Below are positions 1 through 5,296 of a DNA stretch of 5,618 nucleotides, piece by piece. The stretch comes from Myxococcota bacterium (GTDB lineage Bacteria > Myxococcota > Polyangia > GCA-2747355 > JAKLHH01): contig JAKLHH010000582.1 in assembly GCA_022710245.1 (NCBI GenBank), positions 1 to 5,618 of the forward strand. The letters run 5' to 3'. Every line of letters begins with the position of its first letter. Position 1 is the first letter of the stretch. Below the pieces are notes generated by a model, which made no database searches, was not told where the DNA came from, and saw only the letters and a list, made by a program, of their open reading frames with translations. A program made the translations under genes and the position numbers.

Positions 1-2
1 GC

Positions 3-140
3 GGACCTCACCTGGAGAACGCTGGGCGCGACGAGCGGCTGGGGCCGATTCGCCGAGCGTCGGTCGCCGGCGTGGAGCACGCGCTCCTGGCGCTCGCCGA
101 GGGTCCGCGGACGAGCGGTCCTCGCTTGGTGGCGCATTGA
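3..140 (+). CDS. Possible C-terminal tail of an unidentified protein (5' end outside window)
   Basis: A plus-strand frame is open from the window edge to a TGA at 138-140 and would give 45 residues ending GPRLVAH. Codon-position composition is compatible with a high-GC gene: about 84%, 60% and 80% G+C at positions 1, 2 and 3. Base composition becomes visibly more AT-rich right after the stop. Against it, no family is recognisable, other frames on both strands are also open here, and the third-position GC is lower than in the confident genes. If real, it converges on the regulator gene that ends at 210, leaving about 69 bp with no clear terminator. It could equally be non-coding. Confidence 0.25.
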   Translation, partial: GPHLENAGRDERLGPIRRASVAGVEHALLALAEGPRTSGPRLVAH

Positions 141-209
141 GGGAACTTCGACGCAAAGGCACTGAGGTCAGCGCTGCTCGTGACGCTAAACGCAGACGAA
201 GAGCGGCAG

Positions 210-764
210 CTACGACGCGATGAGCGAGATCACCGCCGCCGCCTTGATCGGCTTGGCGAGCACCGCCGCCGCCCCCGCCTCGAGCAGCTTCGCCTCGAGC
301 TGCGGCGTCACGCGGGTCGCGCAGGCGATGACCAGCGTCTCCTCCGTCTCGGCCGTGGCCTTGACCCGGCGGCAGAGCTCGGCCGGGTCGACCCCGGGGA
401 GCTGCACGTCGAGGAGCAGCACGTCGGGACGCCGCGCGCCGAGGAGGATCAGCGCGTCGAGGCCCGAGGTGCAGGTCTCGATCTCGAGGTCCTCGCGCGC
501 GCGGAGGAGCGCCTTGCGCAGCGCACGCAGCGCGGGCTCGCTGGCGTCGAGGAGCAGCAGCGAGCGCCGCCCGTCGCGGAGCTCGTCCGGCACCGGGATG
601 TCCCGCTCGCGCAGGAACGCGAGCAGGTCGCGCGCCTGCACGCGCCGGTGCCCTCCCGGCGTGCGGAAGCCCCGCAGCTGACCCGCGTCGATCCAGCGGT
701 TGATGCTCGAGCTGTCCGCGCCGATCAGCGCGCCGACCTCGGTCGAGGAGAAGAAGCGCTGCAT
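210..764 (-). CDS. MerR/excisionase-type HTH fused to a degenerate response-regulator receiver domain
   Basis: This is a 184-residue predicted cytoplasmic DNA-binding regulator. Residues about 5-51 form a MerR/excisionase-like helix-turn-helix, with INRW at 21-24 and the hallmark TPGGHRR at 35-41. Residues about 67-184 form a CheY-like receiver. D119 in LLLDVQLPG is the expected phosphorylation site and K171 in AKPI is the conserved lysine. The acidic pair has only D73 (next residue A74), and the usual switch Thr/Ser aligns with A149, with T150 beside it, so the phosphorylation or switching chemistry may be weakened. I chose ATG at 764 because AGGTGG lies just upstream; a GTG at 770 would add two residues but has no good ribosome site. 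No histidine kinase is nearby, so this is an orphan. The order HTH then receiver is the reverse of the common OmpR/NarL order. Target genes are unknown; autoregulation is possible. Confidence 0.9.
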   Translation of the reverse strand: MQRFFSSTEVGALIGADSSSINRWIDAGQLRGFRTPGGHRRVQARDLLAFLRERDIPVPDELRDGRRSLLLLDASEPALRALRKALLRAREDLEIETCTSGLDALILLGARRPDVLLLDVQLPGVDPAELCRRVKATAETEETLVIACATRVTPQLEAKLLEAGAAAVLAKPIKAAAVISLIAS

Positions 765-800
765 GACCACCTGCCGGGAATGAGTGATTTACGAGCTTCG

Positions 801-829
801 AGTGTCGTGCGAGGAGGCGGCGTTGTCAA
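801..829 (-). promoter_or_regulatory. Candidate sigma-70-type promoter of the HTH-receiver gene
   Basis: Reading on the minus strand, a perfect -35 hexamer TTGACA (824-829) is followed after 17 bp by GACACT (801-806). The latter keeps the key A at position 2 and T at position 6 of the -10 box but matches only 3 of 6 overall. Transcription would start near 794, giving a 5' leader of about 30 nt before the ATG at 764. The perfect -35 in very GC-rich DNA is the main support. This would make the regulator a separate transcription unit from the aspartase and unknown genes upstream. Confidence 0.4.
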
Positions 830-839
830 CGAGCGCTCG
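830..839. promoter_or_regulatory. 10-bp perfect palindrome abutting the -35 box
   Basis: CGAGCGCTCG is a perfect self-complementary decamer directly upstream of the TTGACA box of the HTH-receiver gene. MerR-type and receiver-linked regulators usually bind inverted repeats, so this could be an operator, perhaps for autoregulation. Short GC palindromes occur by chance in DNA of this composition, so confidence is low. Confidence 0.2.
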
Positions 840-887
840 CGGTCGTTCGTGCACGGGTGAGCGGAGGCGTGGAGGCGCAGGGGCCTG

Positions 888-1277
888 CTACGAGTCCTGG
901 AGCTTGCGCACGATCACCGCGGCCTCGCCCCGACCCGCCTGCTCCTGGTAGCTCTCCGCGTACTCCTCGAGGAACACCCGGCGCAGCGCCGACGGCGCCT
1001 CGCTCCCGGCCCGCTCCCGCTCCTCGTCGCTCGGCTCCCAGGCGATCCGCAGCACCTTGCCCTCGCGGCGGAGGCGGAACTGCACGCTGCGGGGCTCGAG
1101 CTGGATCTCCAGCCCCGGCCGCACCTCGGTCGGCGTCGGCGGGGTGGAGTGGAACTCGTAGTCGTCCCAGGGGTCGGCTCCGGCGCGCCGGAACTCACCG
1201 ACGATGGTCCCCGGGACCGTACGCCTGGTCCTCGCGTTGGGGTCGAGGACGTCGCGGGCGTCGACGCGCTGGCCCAT
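888..1277 (-). CDS. Unrecognised 129-residue soluble protein, downstream of the aspartase gene
   Basis: I do not recognise a family. The gene is well supported: the start ATG (1275-1277) is preceded by GGAGG at ideal spacing (GGAGGCTGAG then ATG), codon use is typical of the window, and the stop is TAG at 888-890. There is no signal peptide or membrane segment. The N-terminal 45 residues are polar, with PWDDYEF at 36-42. Residues about 50-82 look like beta strands (EVRPGLEIQL, SVQFRLRREGKVLRIAW), and residues about 83-129 are rich in Glu/Arg and probably helical. It lies 36 bp after the aspartase stop on the same strand, so the two are probably co-transcribed. It should be cytoplasmic whereas the aspartase appears exported, so a direct partnership is not obvious. 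No terminator with a T-run is visible between its stop and the next promoter. Confidence 0.85.
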   Translation of the reverse strand: MGQRVDARDVLDPNARTRRTVPGTIVGEFRRAGADPWDDYEFHSTPPTPTEVRPGLEIQLEPRSVQFRLRREGKVLRIAWEPSDEERERAGSEAPSALRRVFLEEYAESYQEQAGRGEAAVIVRKLQDS

Positions 1278-1313
1278 CTCAGCCTCCGATGCATGGCAAC
1301 GCTGGACGGGAGC

Positions 1314-3266
1314 TTACTTGAGGACGCCGCCGCGCGCCATGCGCGCCGGATCGAGGAGCCGCGCGGCCTCACCCGCGTCGAGATCCCCGGCCTCGATCAC
1401 CACCTCCTGCAGCGTCTTGCCGGTCTTCAGCGCGGCCTTCGCCACCGCCGCCGAGCGGTCGTAGCCGAGCCGCGGGACCAGCGCGGTGGCGAGGCCCAGC
1501 ATCTGCCGGGCGCCCCGCAGGCAATTCTCGTCGTTCGCCTTCAGGCCGCGCACCGCCTTCTCGGCCAGCGTGCGCGTGCCGCGGTCCATGATCTGGATCG
1601 AGGTGAGGAGGTTATGCACCAGCACGGGCTCCATCTGGTTCAGCTCGAACTGCGCGTTCTGCCCGGCGAGGTTCACCGCGACGTCGTTGCCCTGCACCTG
1701 GTAGCTGATCTGGTTCATCACCTCGGCGATCACCGGGTTCACCTTGCCCGGCATGATCGAGGAGCCCTTCTGCTGCTCGGGGAGCGTGATCTCGGCGAGG
1801 CCGGCGCGGGGGCCGGAGTTCATCAGGCGCAGGTCGTTGCAGATCTTGATCAGGTTCGTCGAGGAGACCTTGAGGGTGGCGTGGGCGCGGGTCAGCGCGT
1901 CGACGTTCTGGGTGGCGTCGACGAGGTCGCGGCTGCGGCGGACCGGCACGCGGGTGATGGTCGCGAGCACCTTGGCCACGTTCTTCACGTAGGCGGGCTC
2001 GGCGTTGATCATGGTGCCGACCGCGGTCGCGCCCAGGTTCACCGAGGTGAGGCCCTTCATCGCCACCTTGATGTCGCGGACGTCGCGCTCGAGCACCGCG
2101 GCGTAGGCCCCGAACTCGCGGCCCAGCATGATCGGCACCGCGTCCTCGAGGTGCGTGCGCCCCGGCTTGGGCAGCTTCGCGTACTCCTTCGCCTTGGCCT
2201 TCAGCTCGCTGACCAGGAGCGTGTAGGAGCCGAGCAGGCTCTCCAGGCGGCGGTAGGCGGTGAGGCGCGCCGCTGTCGGGTAGACATCGTTGGTCGACTG
2301 CGCCATGTTCACGTGGTCGTTCGGGTGCACCACCGTGTAGTCGCCGACGCGGCCGCTGAGGAGCTCGGAGGCGCGCGCCGCGATCACCTCGTTGACGTTC
2401 ATGTTGACCGAGGTGCCCGCGCCGCCCTGGATCGGGTCGGTGACGAACTGGTCATTGAACTTGCCCGCCTTGACCTCGCGCGCGGCGCGGATGATGGCGC
2501 CGCCGAGCTTGCGGTCGAGGCGGCCGGTGCGCATGTTGGCGATGGCGGCGGCGGCCTTGATCTCCGCCACGCTGGCGATCATGTCCTGCGGCACGCGCTG
2601 GCCGGTGATGCGGAAGTTCTCGATCGCCTTCGCGGTCTCCGGGCCGTAGTAGCGCTTCGGCGCGGGCGCGGCGCCGCCCGCCGCGGTGCGCAGCATGGCC
2701 TCCATCGAGGAGAGCTGGCGCGCTGCGGCCGGCGCCGCGGTGCCGGTGAGCTTGAGCCACTTGTCGAGCTCGGCGGGCGCGGCGGCGAGCGCGCAGTTGC
2801 CGGCGAAGCAGCGCGCGACCTGCACCTTCGACGGCGCGTCGAGGAGCTGCCAGTTCGAGGGGAAGGTCTGCCGGGTCGCGAAGGAGCTCTTCAGCTGCTT
2901 GAAGAAGACGCCGAACTGCTTGCCCGCCGTGAGGCCGTCCCAGCCCACCGGCCGCTCGAACCCGCGGACGAACGCCTCGAACTCGCGGTCGACGAACGCC
3001 CGCACCTCGCGGTAGGGGACGCTGAGCCCGGCGCGCTGCATCGCCTCGAGCTCCTGACGCGCGCGCTGCGCCTTCACCTGCGTCACCATCACCTGCTGCA
3101 CGCGACCACGCACCTCGACCGACGGCGCTCCCTGCGTGCGCAGGTGCTTCGCCACCGCCACCGCCGAGCGGCGGATCCGCTCGTCGAGGCCGGGGCGCTG
3201 CCGCGGCTCGGCGGCCTGGGCGAGGAGGGGCAGGAGGACGAGGGCGAGTGCCAGCTTGGTCGTCAT
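1314..3266 (-). CDS. aspA: Exported aspartate ammonia-lyase (aspartase) with a 184-residue N-terminal extension
   Basis: A 650-residue protein of the aspartase/fumarase superfamily, expected to convert L-aspartate to fumarate plus ammonia. From about residue 205 it aligns with bacterial aspartases to its end (DPARMARGGVLK). Motifs are GGAGTSVNMNVNEV (281-294), HPNDHVN...QSTND (314-327), GRTHLEDAVP (369-378), KICNDLRLMNSGPRAGL (474-490) and the SS loop GSSIMPGKVNP (501-511). GAGTS and QSTND are aspartase versions; class II fumarases usually have GSGTQ and QSSND. With a constant offset of 184, the active-site residues recalled for Bacillus AspB (T101, S140, T141, N142, T187, H188, S318, K324, N326) fall on T285, S324, T325, N326, T371, H372, S502, K508 and N510, so catalysis looks intact. 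Residues 1-19 (K4, a Leu/Ala/Val core, AQA before AE) form a signal peptide. Residues 20-200 are a mostly helical unknown region containing C153 and C158. The ATG at 3266 has GGAGAG at good spacing and begins the signal peptide; an upstream in-frame start at 3533 would bury that signal. Confidence 0.93.
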   Translation of the reverse strand: MTTKLALALVLLPLLAQAAEPRQRPGLDERIRRSAVAVAKHLRTQGAPSVEVRGRVQQVMVTQVKAQRARQELEAMQRAGLSVPYREVRAFVDREFEAFVRGFERPVGWDGLTAGKQFGVFFKQLKSSFATRQTFPSNWQLLDAPSKVQVARCFAGNCALAAAPAELDKWLKLTGTAAPAAARQLSSMEAMLRTAAGGAAPAPKRYYGPETAKAIENFRITGQRVPQDMIASVAEIKAAAAIANMRTGRLDRKLGGAIIRAAREVKAGKFNDQFVTDPIQGGAGTSVNMNVNEVIAARASELLSGRVGDYTVVHPNDHVNMAQSTNDVYPTAARLTAYRRLESLLGSYTLLVSELKAKAKEYAKLPKPGRTHLEDAVPIMLGREFGAYAAVLERDVRDIKVAMKGLTSVNLGATAVGTMINAEPAYVKNVAKVLATITRVPVRRSRDLVDATQNVDALTRAHATLKVSSTNLIKICNDLRLMNSGPRAGLAEITLPEQQKGSSIMPGKVNPVIAEVMNQISYQVQGNDVAVNLAGQNAQFELNQMEPVLVHNLLTSIQIMDRGTRTLAEKAVRGLKANDENCLRGARQMLGLATALVPRLGYDRSAAVAKAALKTGKTLQEVVIEAGDLDAGEAARLLDPARMARGGVLK

Positions 3267-3474
3267 GGGGCTCTCCGGTTCCACCGGAGATTTCACGTTT
3301 CGTGCCCGCGGCCGTGCTCCGGAGGCGGCCCCCAAGTACCTGCGATCACACGGGTGGGGTATGGCGCTCAGGGGCTCGTCCGGCGTCCGTGGCGGATCCG
3401 GGAGCCATGCCCCCTCCGAGTCTGCTGGGGCGGGGTGGTTGCAGTGCGGGGTGCTGAGCGGAGCGCTGGTGCGC
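3267..3474. other. Upstream region of the aspartase gene
   Basis: No gene is supported in these 208 bases; longer open frames here are extensions or antisense frames of neighbours. On the minus strand this is the leader and probable promoter region of the aspartase gene. I could not find a convincing -35/-10 pair or a sigma-54 site. Beside the Shine-Dalgarno hairpin, there is an interrupted palindrome CACG-TTT-CGTG at 3294-3304, and 8-bp palindromes CTCCGGAG (3317-3324) and CGGATCCG (3393-3400), which may be chance in DNA this GC-rich. Confidence 0.5.
3272..3290 (-). promoter_or_regulatory. Hairpin that pairs the aspartase Shine-Dalgarno, with GGA in the loop
   Basis: On the mRNA strand, UCUCCGGU pairs perfectly with ACCGGAGA around a three-base GGA loop (8 bp, mostly GC). 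The 3' arm contains the GGAGA of the ribosome-binding site, and the stem ends 5 bases before the ATG at 3266. Folded, it would hide the ribosome site, so opening it would be a control point for aspartase translation. GGA in a hairpin loop together with a second GGA at the Shine-Dalgarno is the pattern bound by CsrA/RsmA proteins; whether the host has such a protein is unknown. Confidence 0.5.
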
Positions 3475-3689
3475 TCTAGACCCAAGACAAGCGCATGAGC
3501 CGTAGCGAGGCGGGGGAGACCGAGGGGAGGCAAGGAGCGCCGAGGAAGGCGTACTTTGCGGTACGCCGAGGAATTGCGGCGGTCTCATCCCGGAGCGGCC
3601 GCAGGCCGCGAGGACCCGCAATTGCGACGCCGCATCGCCGACGGTATCGCCCGCCGCAGTAGGCGAGATGCGCTTGTTCTGGGTCTAGA
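3475..3689. repeat. 215-bp nested inverted-repeat element (MITE-like, palindromic repeat, or structured RNA)
   Basis: The two ends are inverted copies of each other. Tips 3475-3496 and 3668-3689 match at 20 of 22 positions; both begin TCTAGACCC inward and both carry ACAAGCGCAT. After a symmetric 12-base block that pairs poorly, 3509-3522 and 3642-3655 match at 12 of 14. Together the ungapped 48-bp arms agree at about 36 positions. Further in, AATTGCGG (3572-3579) pairs with CCGCAATT (3616-3623), and GCGGCC (3595-3600) pairs with GGCCGC (3604-3609) around a GCA loop. The left half is longer, with a side hairpin GGCGTAC-6-GTACGCC (3548-3567) flanked by direct copies of CGCCGAGGAA (3538-3547 and 3564-3573). 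The right tip contains the TAG stop of the lipoprotein gene. No transposase frame and no clear target duplication are seen. It sits between two minus-strand genes, so it could also be a structured 3' UTR. Confidence 0.75.
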
Positions 3690-4068
3690 ACGGGTCCGGC
3701 GCGGGGGCGCCCTGCGGCGCGGGGGCACCCTGCGGCGGAGGCGGCGGCGGGGCGCCCGGGCCCGCGGGCTCGGGGTTCGCGCCGGGAGGCGGGCCCAGGT
3801 ACTTGATCGCCTTCGCGGTGACGATCAGCACCGAGCCGACCGGCCGGCGGCCGACGATGACCACCGCGTCGGCGTCCATCCGGCTCGCTTGCTCGATGAC
3901 CTGCGAGATGGCCGAGGACTCGTTCTCTCCCTGGCCCGAGAGCATGCCCAGCGTCCGGTACGCGGTGGGCGGCGGGACCGAGAGCACCTGCACCGGGTGC
4001 GAGCAGCCGGCGAGGGAAGCGAGGATGAGCGCGAGCAGGAGCAGGCCGAGGCGAGCGCGGAGCGACAT
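3685..4068 (-). CDS. Small outer-envelope lipoprotein with an RcsF/YbjQ-like core and Pro-rich tail
   Basis: A 127-residue predicted lipoprotein. Residues 1-21 form a type II signal peptide with arginines near the N-terminus, a Leu/Ala core, and lipobox LAGC with lipidated C22. Residues about 36-92 contain a YRTLGMLSGQGENESSAI...A..MDADAVVIV...VTAKAIKYL pattern. This resembles the small alpha/beta fold of RcsF and YbjQ-type proteins (LGxxSG, then a helix, then ADAVV, then a final strand); the resemblance is by pattern only and the disulfide cysteines of RcsF are absent. Residues 93-127 are a Pro/Gly/Ala tail with six prolines in a row and a duplicated QGAPAP, likely a flexible periplasmic or wall-spanning linker. 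The ATG at 4068 has AGGAGGT six bases upstream. A TATGAA at 4086-4091 could be a -10 box, but the nearest -35-like TGGACA is 20 bp away, which is too far to be convincing. The stop lies inside the inverted-repeat element. Confidence 0.88.
   Translation of the reverse strand: MSLRARLGLLLLALILASLAGCSHPVQVLSVPPPTAYRTLGMLSGQGENESSAISQVIEQASRMDADAVVIVGRRPVGSVLIVTAKAIKYLGPPPGANPEPAGPGAPPPPPPQGAPAPQGAPAPDPF
3701..3736. repeat. Two tandem 18-bp units within the lipoprotein gene
   Basis: Units 3701-3718 and 3719-3736 are identical at 17 of 18 positions. Read on the minus strand they encode the repeated QGAPAP of the Pro-rich tail. In-frame repeats of this kind readily change copy number by slippage, so tail length may vary among strains. 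Confidence 0.8.
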
Positions 4069-4229
4069 GGTGACCTCCTCGCCTATTCATACCACGAGCT
4101 GGCCACGGGCCTGTCCACTTTGCTGCATCGAGCCCCCACCCTGACGCGGCTGCCTGTGGGATCTCGACCGCTTCCCGGCGCCGCGTCTCCCCGGGATCTG
4201 GCACATCCCGTGAAGAAGATCCTCCTGCC
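4069..4229. promoter_or_regulatory. Divergent intergenic region with stem-loops ahead of the M14 gene
   Basis: These 161 bases separate the divergently transcribed lipoprotein and M14 peptidase genes and must carry at least one promoter each way; no strong -35/-10 pair is recognisable. On the plus strand GACGCGGC (4143-4150) and GCCGCGTC (4180-4187) form a perfect 8-bp inverted repeat with a 29-nt loop. A second hairpin, CGGGAT-7-ATCCCG, lies at 4192-4210, 19 bases before the M14 start codon. GGGATCT occurs twice (4158-4164 and 4193-4199), so the leader could form alternative pairings. The TGGCAC at 4200-4205 is not followed by a GC at the spacing sigma-54 requires. Confidence 0.35.
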
Positions 4230-5255
4230 ATGTGTCCAGCACGCAGCAGTGGCCTCGCCCCCGCCCTCGCCCTCGGCCTCGGCCTCGCCCTCGTGCTGCT
4301 CGTCGCCTCGAGCGGCGCGGCCGAGGCGCGGCAGCGCCGCGAGGCTGTCGCGCTACGCGAGAGGTGGTCTCATGGCTGGGACCGCGAGGTCGGCCGCCGC
4401 CTCGCGCAGGGGCCGCCCGACCGGCGCGAGCGCCGCCTGCTCGGCGAGCCCCGCCAGGTGCCCCTCGACGAGGCGACCACCCTGCGGCGGATCGAGTCGC
4501 TCGGCGAGCGCGGCGCGCGCGTCACCCGCTTCGGCAGCGCCGCCGACGGGCTGCCGCTCTACCGCGTCGACCTGCCCTGCGAGCCGCCGCGCGGCGGTCC
4601 CGCGCCGCTCCGCGTCCTCATCAGCGCCGGCGTGCACGGCAACGAGACGGTGGGACCCGCCGCGGCGCTCGCGCTGATCGAGCGCGCGCTCCACGATCGC
4701 CACCTGCGCACCCGCTTCCGCATCACCGTGCTCCCGCTCCTCAACCGCGTGGGCGCGCGCAGGACGCCGGACGGCCTCGACCTCAACCGCGAGGCCCACG
4801 AGGGGAGCCCGGTGCCGACGATGCAGGCGATCGCCGGCACGCTCGCGGGCGAGCGCTACGATCTGTTCGTCGATCTCCACGGCGCCGCCGGCAAGGACGG
4901 CTTCTTCCTGATCCGCGCCGCGGACGACGGCCTGCTCAGCCGACGGTCGCTCGGCGCCATGCGGACCAGCGCGCTCCTCGACGCGCCGCCCGCATCGCCG
5001 TCGGTCGGCGTCTACCAGCTGCACGCGCTCGGTGGCGCTGGCACCGACACGGAGGGGACGCTGAAGAGCTTCATGGCGAGCCGCGGCGCGCCGCTGAGCT
5101 ACACGCTGGAAGCGCCCGGCCGCCTGAGCCCGGAGCGGCAGGTGCAGGGGATGGTGAAGCTGCTGCGCTCGGTCCTCGACAACACAGCGCGGCATGGCGG
5201 CCCCCGTGGTGGGCGCGCGGAGGCCCTCGTCCCGCCCGCCCGAGCTGGGCTATGA
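4230..5255 (+). CDS. Exported M14-family zinc carboxypeptidase / AspA-AstE-type deacylase
   Basis: A 341-residue predicted exported zinc hydrolase. Residues 1-33 make a signal peptide (R5, a long Leu/Ala/Gly/Val core at about 10-26, then SGAAEA) with likely cleavage before RQRREA. The M14 catalytic set is complete. HGNE supplies the first zinc ligands H136 and E139, DLNR (184-187) carries the substrate-carboxylate-binding N186-R187 pair, DLHG supplies the third ligand H217, and YTLEAPG supplies the catalytic E294. The short core and the LNREAH and TLEAPG forms resemble succinylglutamate desuccinylase/aspartoacylase-like and MpaA-like members more than digestive carboxypeptidases. Likely substrates are peptides (C-terminal residue), murein peptides or N-acyl amino acids; the sequence does not decide. 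The region about 35-100 is a charged, unassigned N-terminal segment. No good Shine-Dalgarno precedes ATG 4230, so translation may be weak, but this start gives an intact signal peptide. The gene probably shares a transcript with the lipoprotein gene 41 bp downstream. Confidence 0.9.
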   Translation: MCPARSSGLAPALALGLGLALVLLVASSGAAEARQRREAVALRERWSHGWDREVGRRLAQGPPDRRERRLLGEPRQVPLDEATTLRRIESLGERGARVTRFGSAADGLPLYRVDLPCEPPRGGPAPLRVLISAGVHGNETVGPAAALALIERALHDRHLRTRFRITVLPLLNRVGARRTPDGLDLNREAHEGSPVPTMQAIAGTLAGERYDLFVDLHGAAGKDGFFLIRAADDGLLSRRSLGAMRTSALLDAPPASPSVGVYQLHALGGAGTDTEGTLKSFMASRGAPLSYTLEAPGRLSPERQVQGMVKLLRSVLDNTARHGGPRGGRAEALVPPARAGL

Positions 5256-5256
5256 T
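5251..5256 (+). promoter_or_regulatory. Isolated -10-like box before the last lipoprotein gene
   Basis: TATGAT overlaps the stop codon of the M14 gene and lies 40 bases before the next ATG, in otherwise GC-rich DNA. No -35 hexamer is visible at the right distance. It could be an internal promoter giving the lipoprotein gene separate expression, or simply the accident of the M14 stop region. Confidence 0.18.
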
Positions 5257-5296
5257 GATCCTCACGCAGCGGATCAGGAAAGGGAGGAGGAGCTCG

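Noticed and set aside
180..860. A 226-residue plus-strand open frame
   Set aside because: It is antisense to the HTH-receiver regulator and is dominated by Arg/Glu/Ala without motifs or a ribosome site.
1149..3479. A 776-residue plus-strand open frame
   Set aside because: It lies antisense to the aspartase gene, is extremely rich in His, Arg, Asp and Leu, and has no recognisable motif. It is the usual mirror frame of a high-GC gene; the minus strand has an intact enzyme.
3267..3533. An 89-residue N-terminal extension of the aspartase
   Set aside because: It would run through the Shine-Dalgarno hairpin and the inverted-repeat element and would bury a clean signal peptide. The ATG at 3266 has its own ribosome site.
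3475..3689. Retron-like msr-msd RNA
   Set aside because: The inverted ends and inner hairpins recall a retron RNA, but no reverse transcriptase is present in the window and I could not identify the priming guanosine context.
3475..3689. Simple intrinsic terminator for the lipoprotein gene
   Set aside because: The element is much longer than a terminator and has no T-run on the minus strand after any stem.
4199..4214. Sigma-54 promoter suggested by TGGCAC
   Set aside because: The required GC of the -12 element is absent at the correct spacing.
3476..4231. A 251-residue minus-strand frame across the lipoprotein and the inverted repeat
   Set aside because: It overlaps the well-supported lipoprotein in another frame and is Arg/Pro/Gly-rich; the lipoprotein has a lipobox and a strong ribosome site.
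4257..4295. Hexamer-like CTCGCC/CTCGGC repetition
   Set aside because: It encodes the Leu/Ala/Gly core of the M14 signal peptide and is explained by biased codon use.
4353..5195. A 280-residue minus-strand frame
   Set aside because: It is antisense to the M14 gene, whose full catalytic set is intact on the plus strand; the composition is Arg/Ala/Glu-heavy noise.
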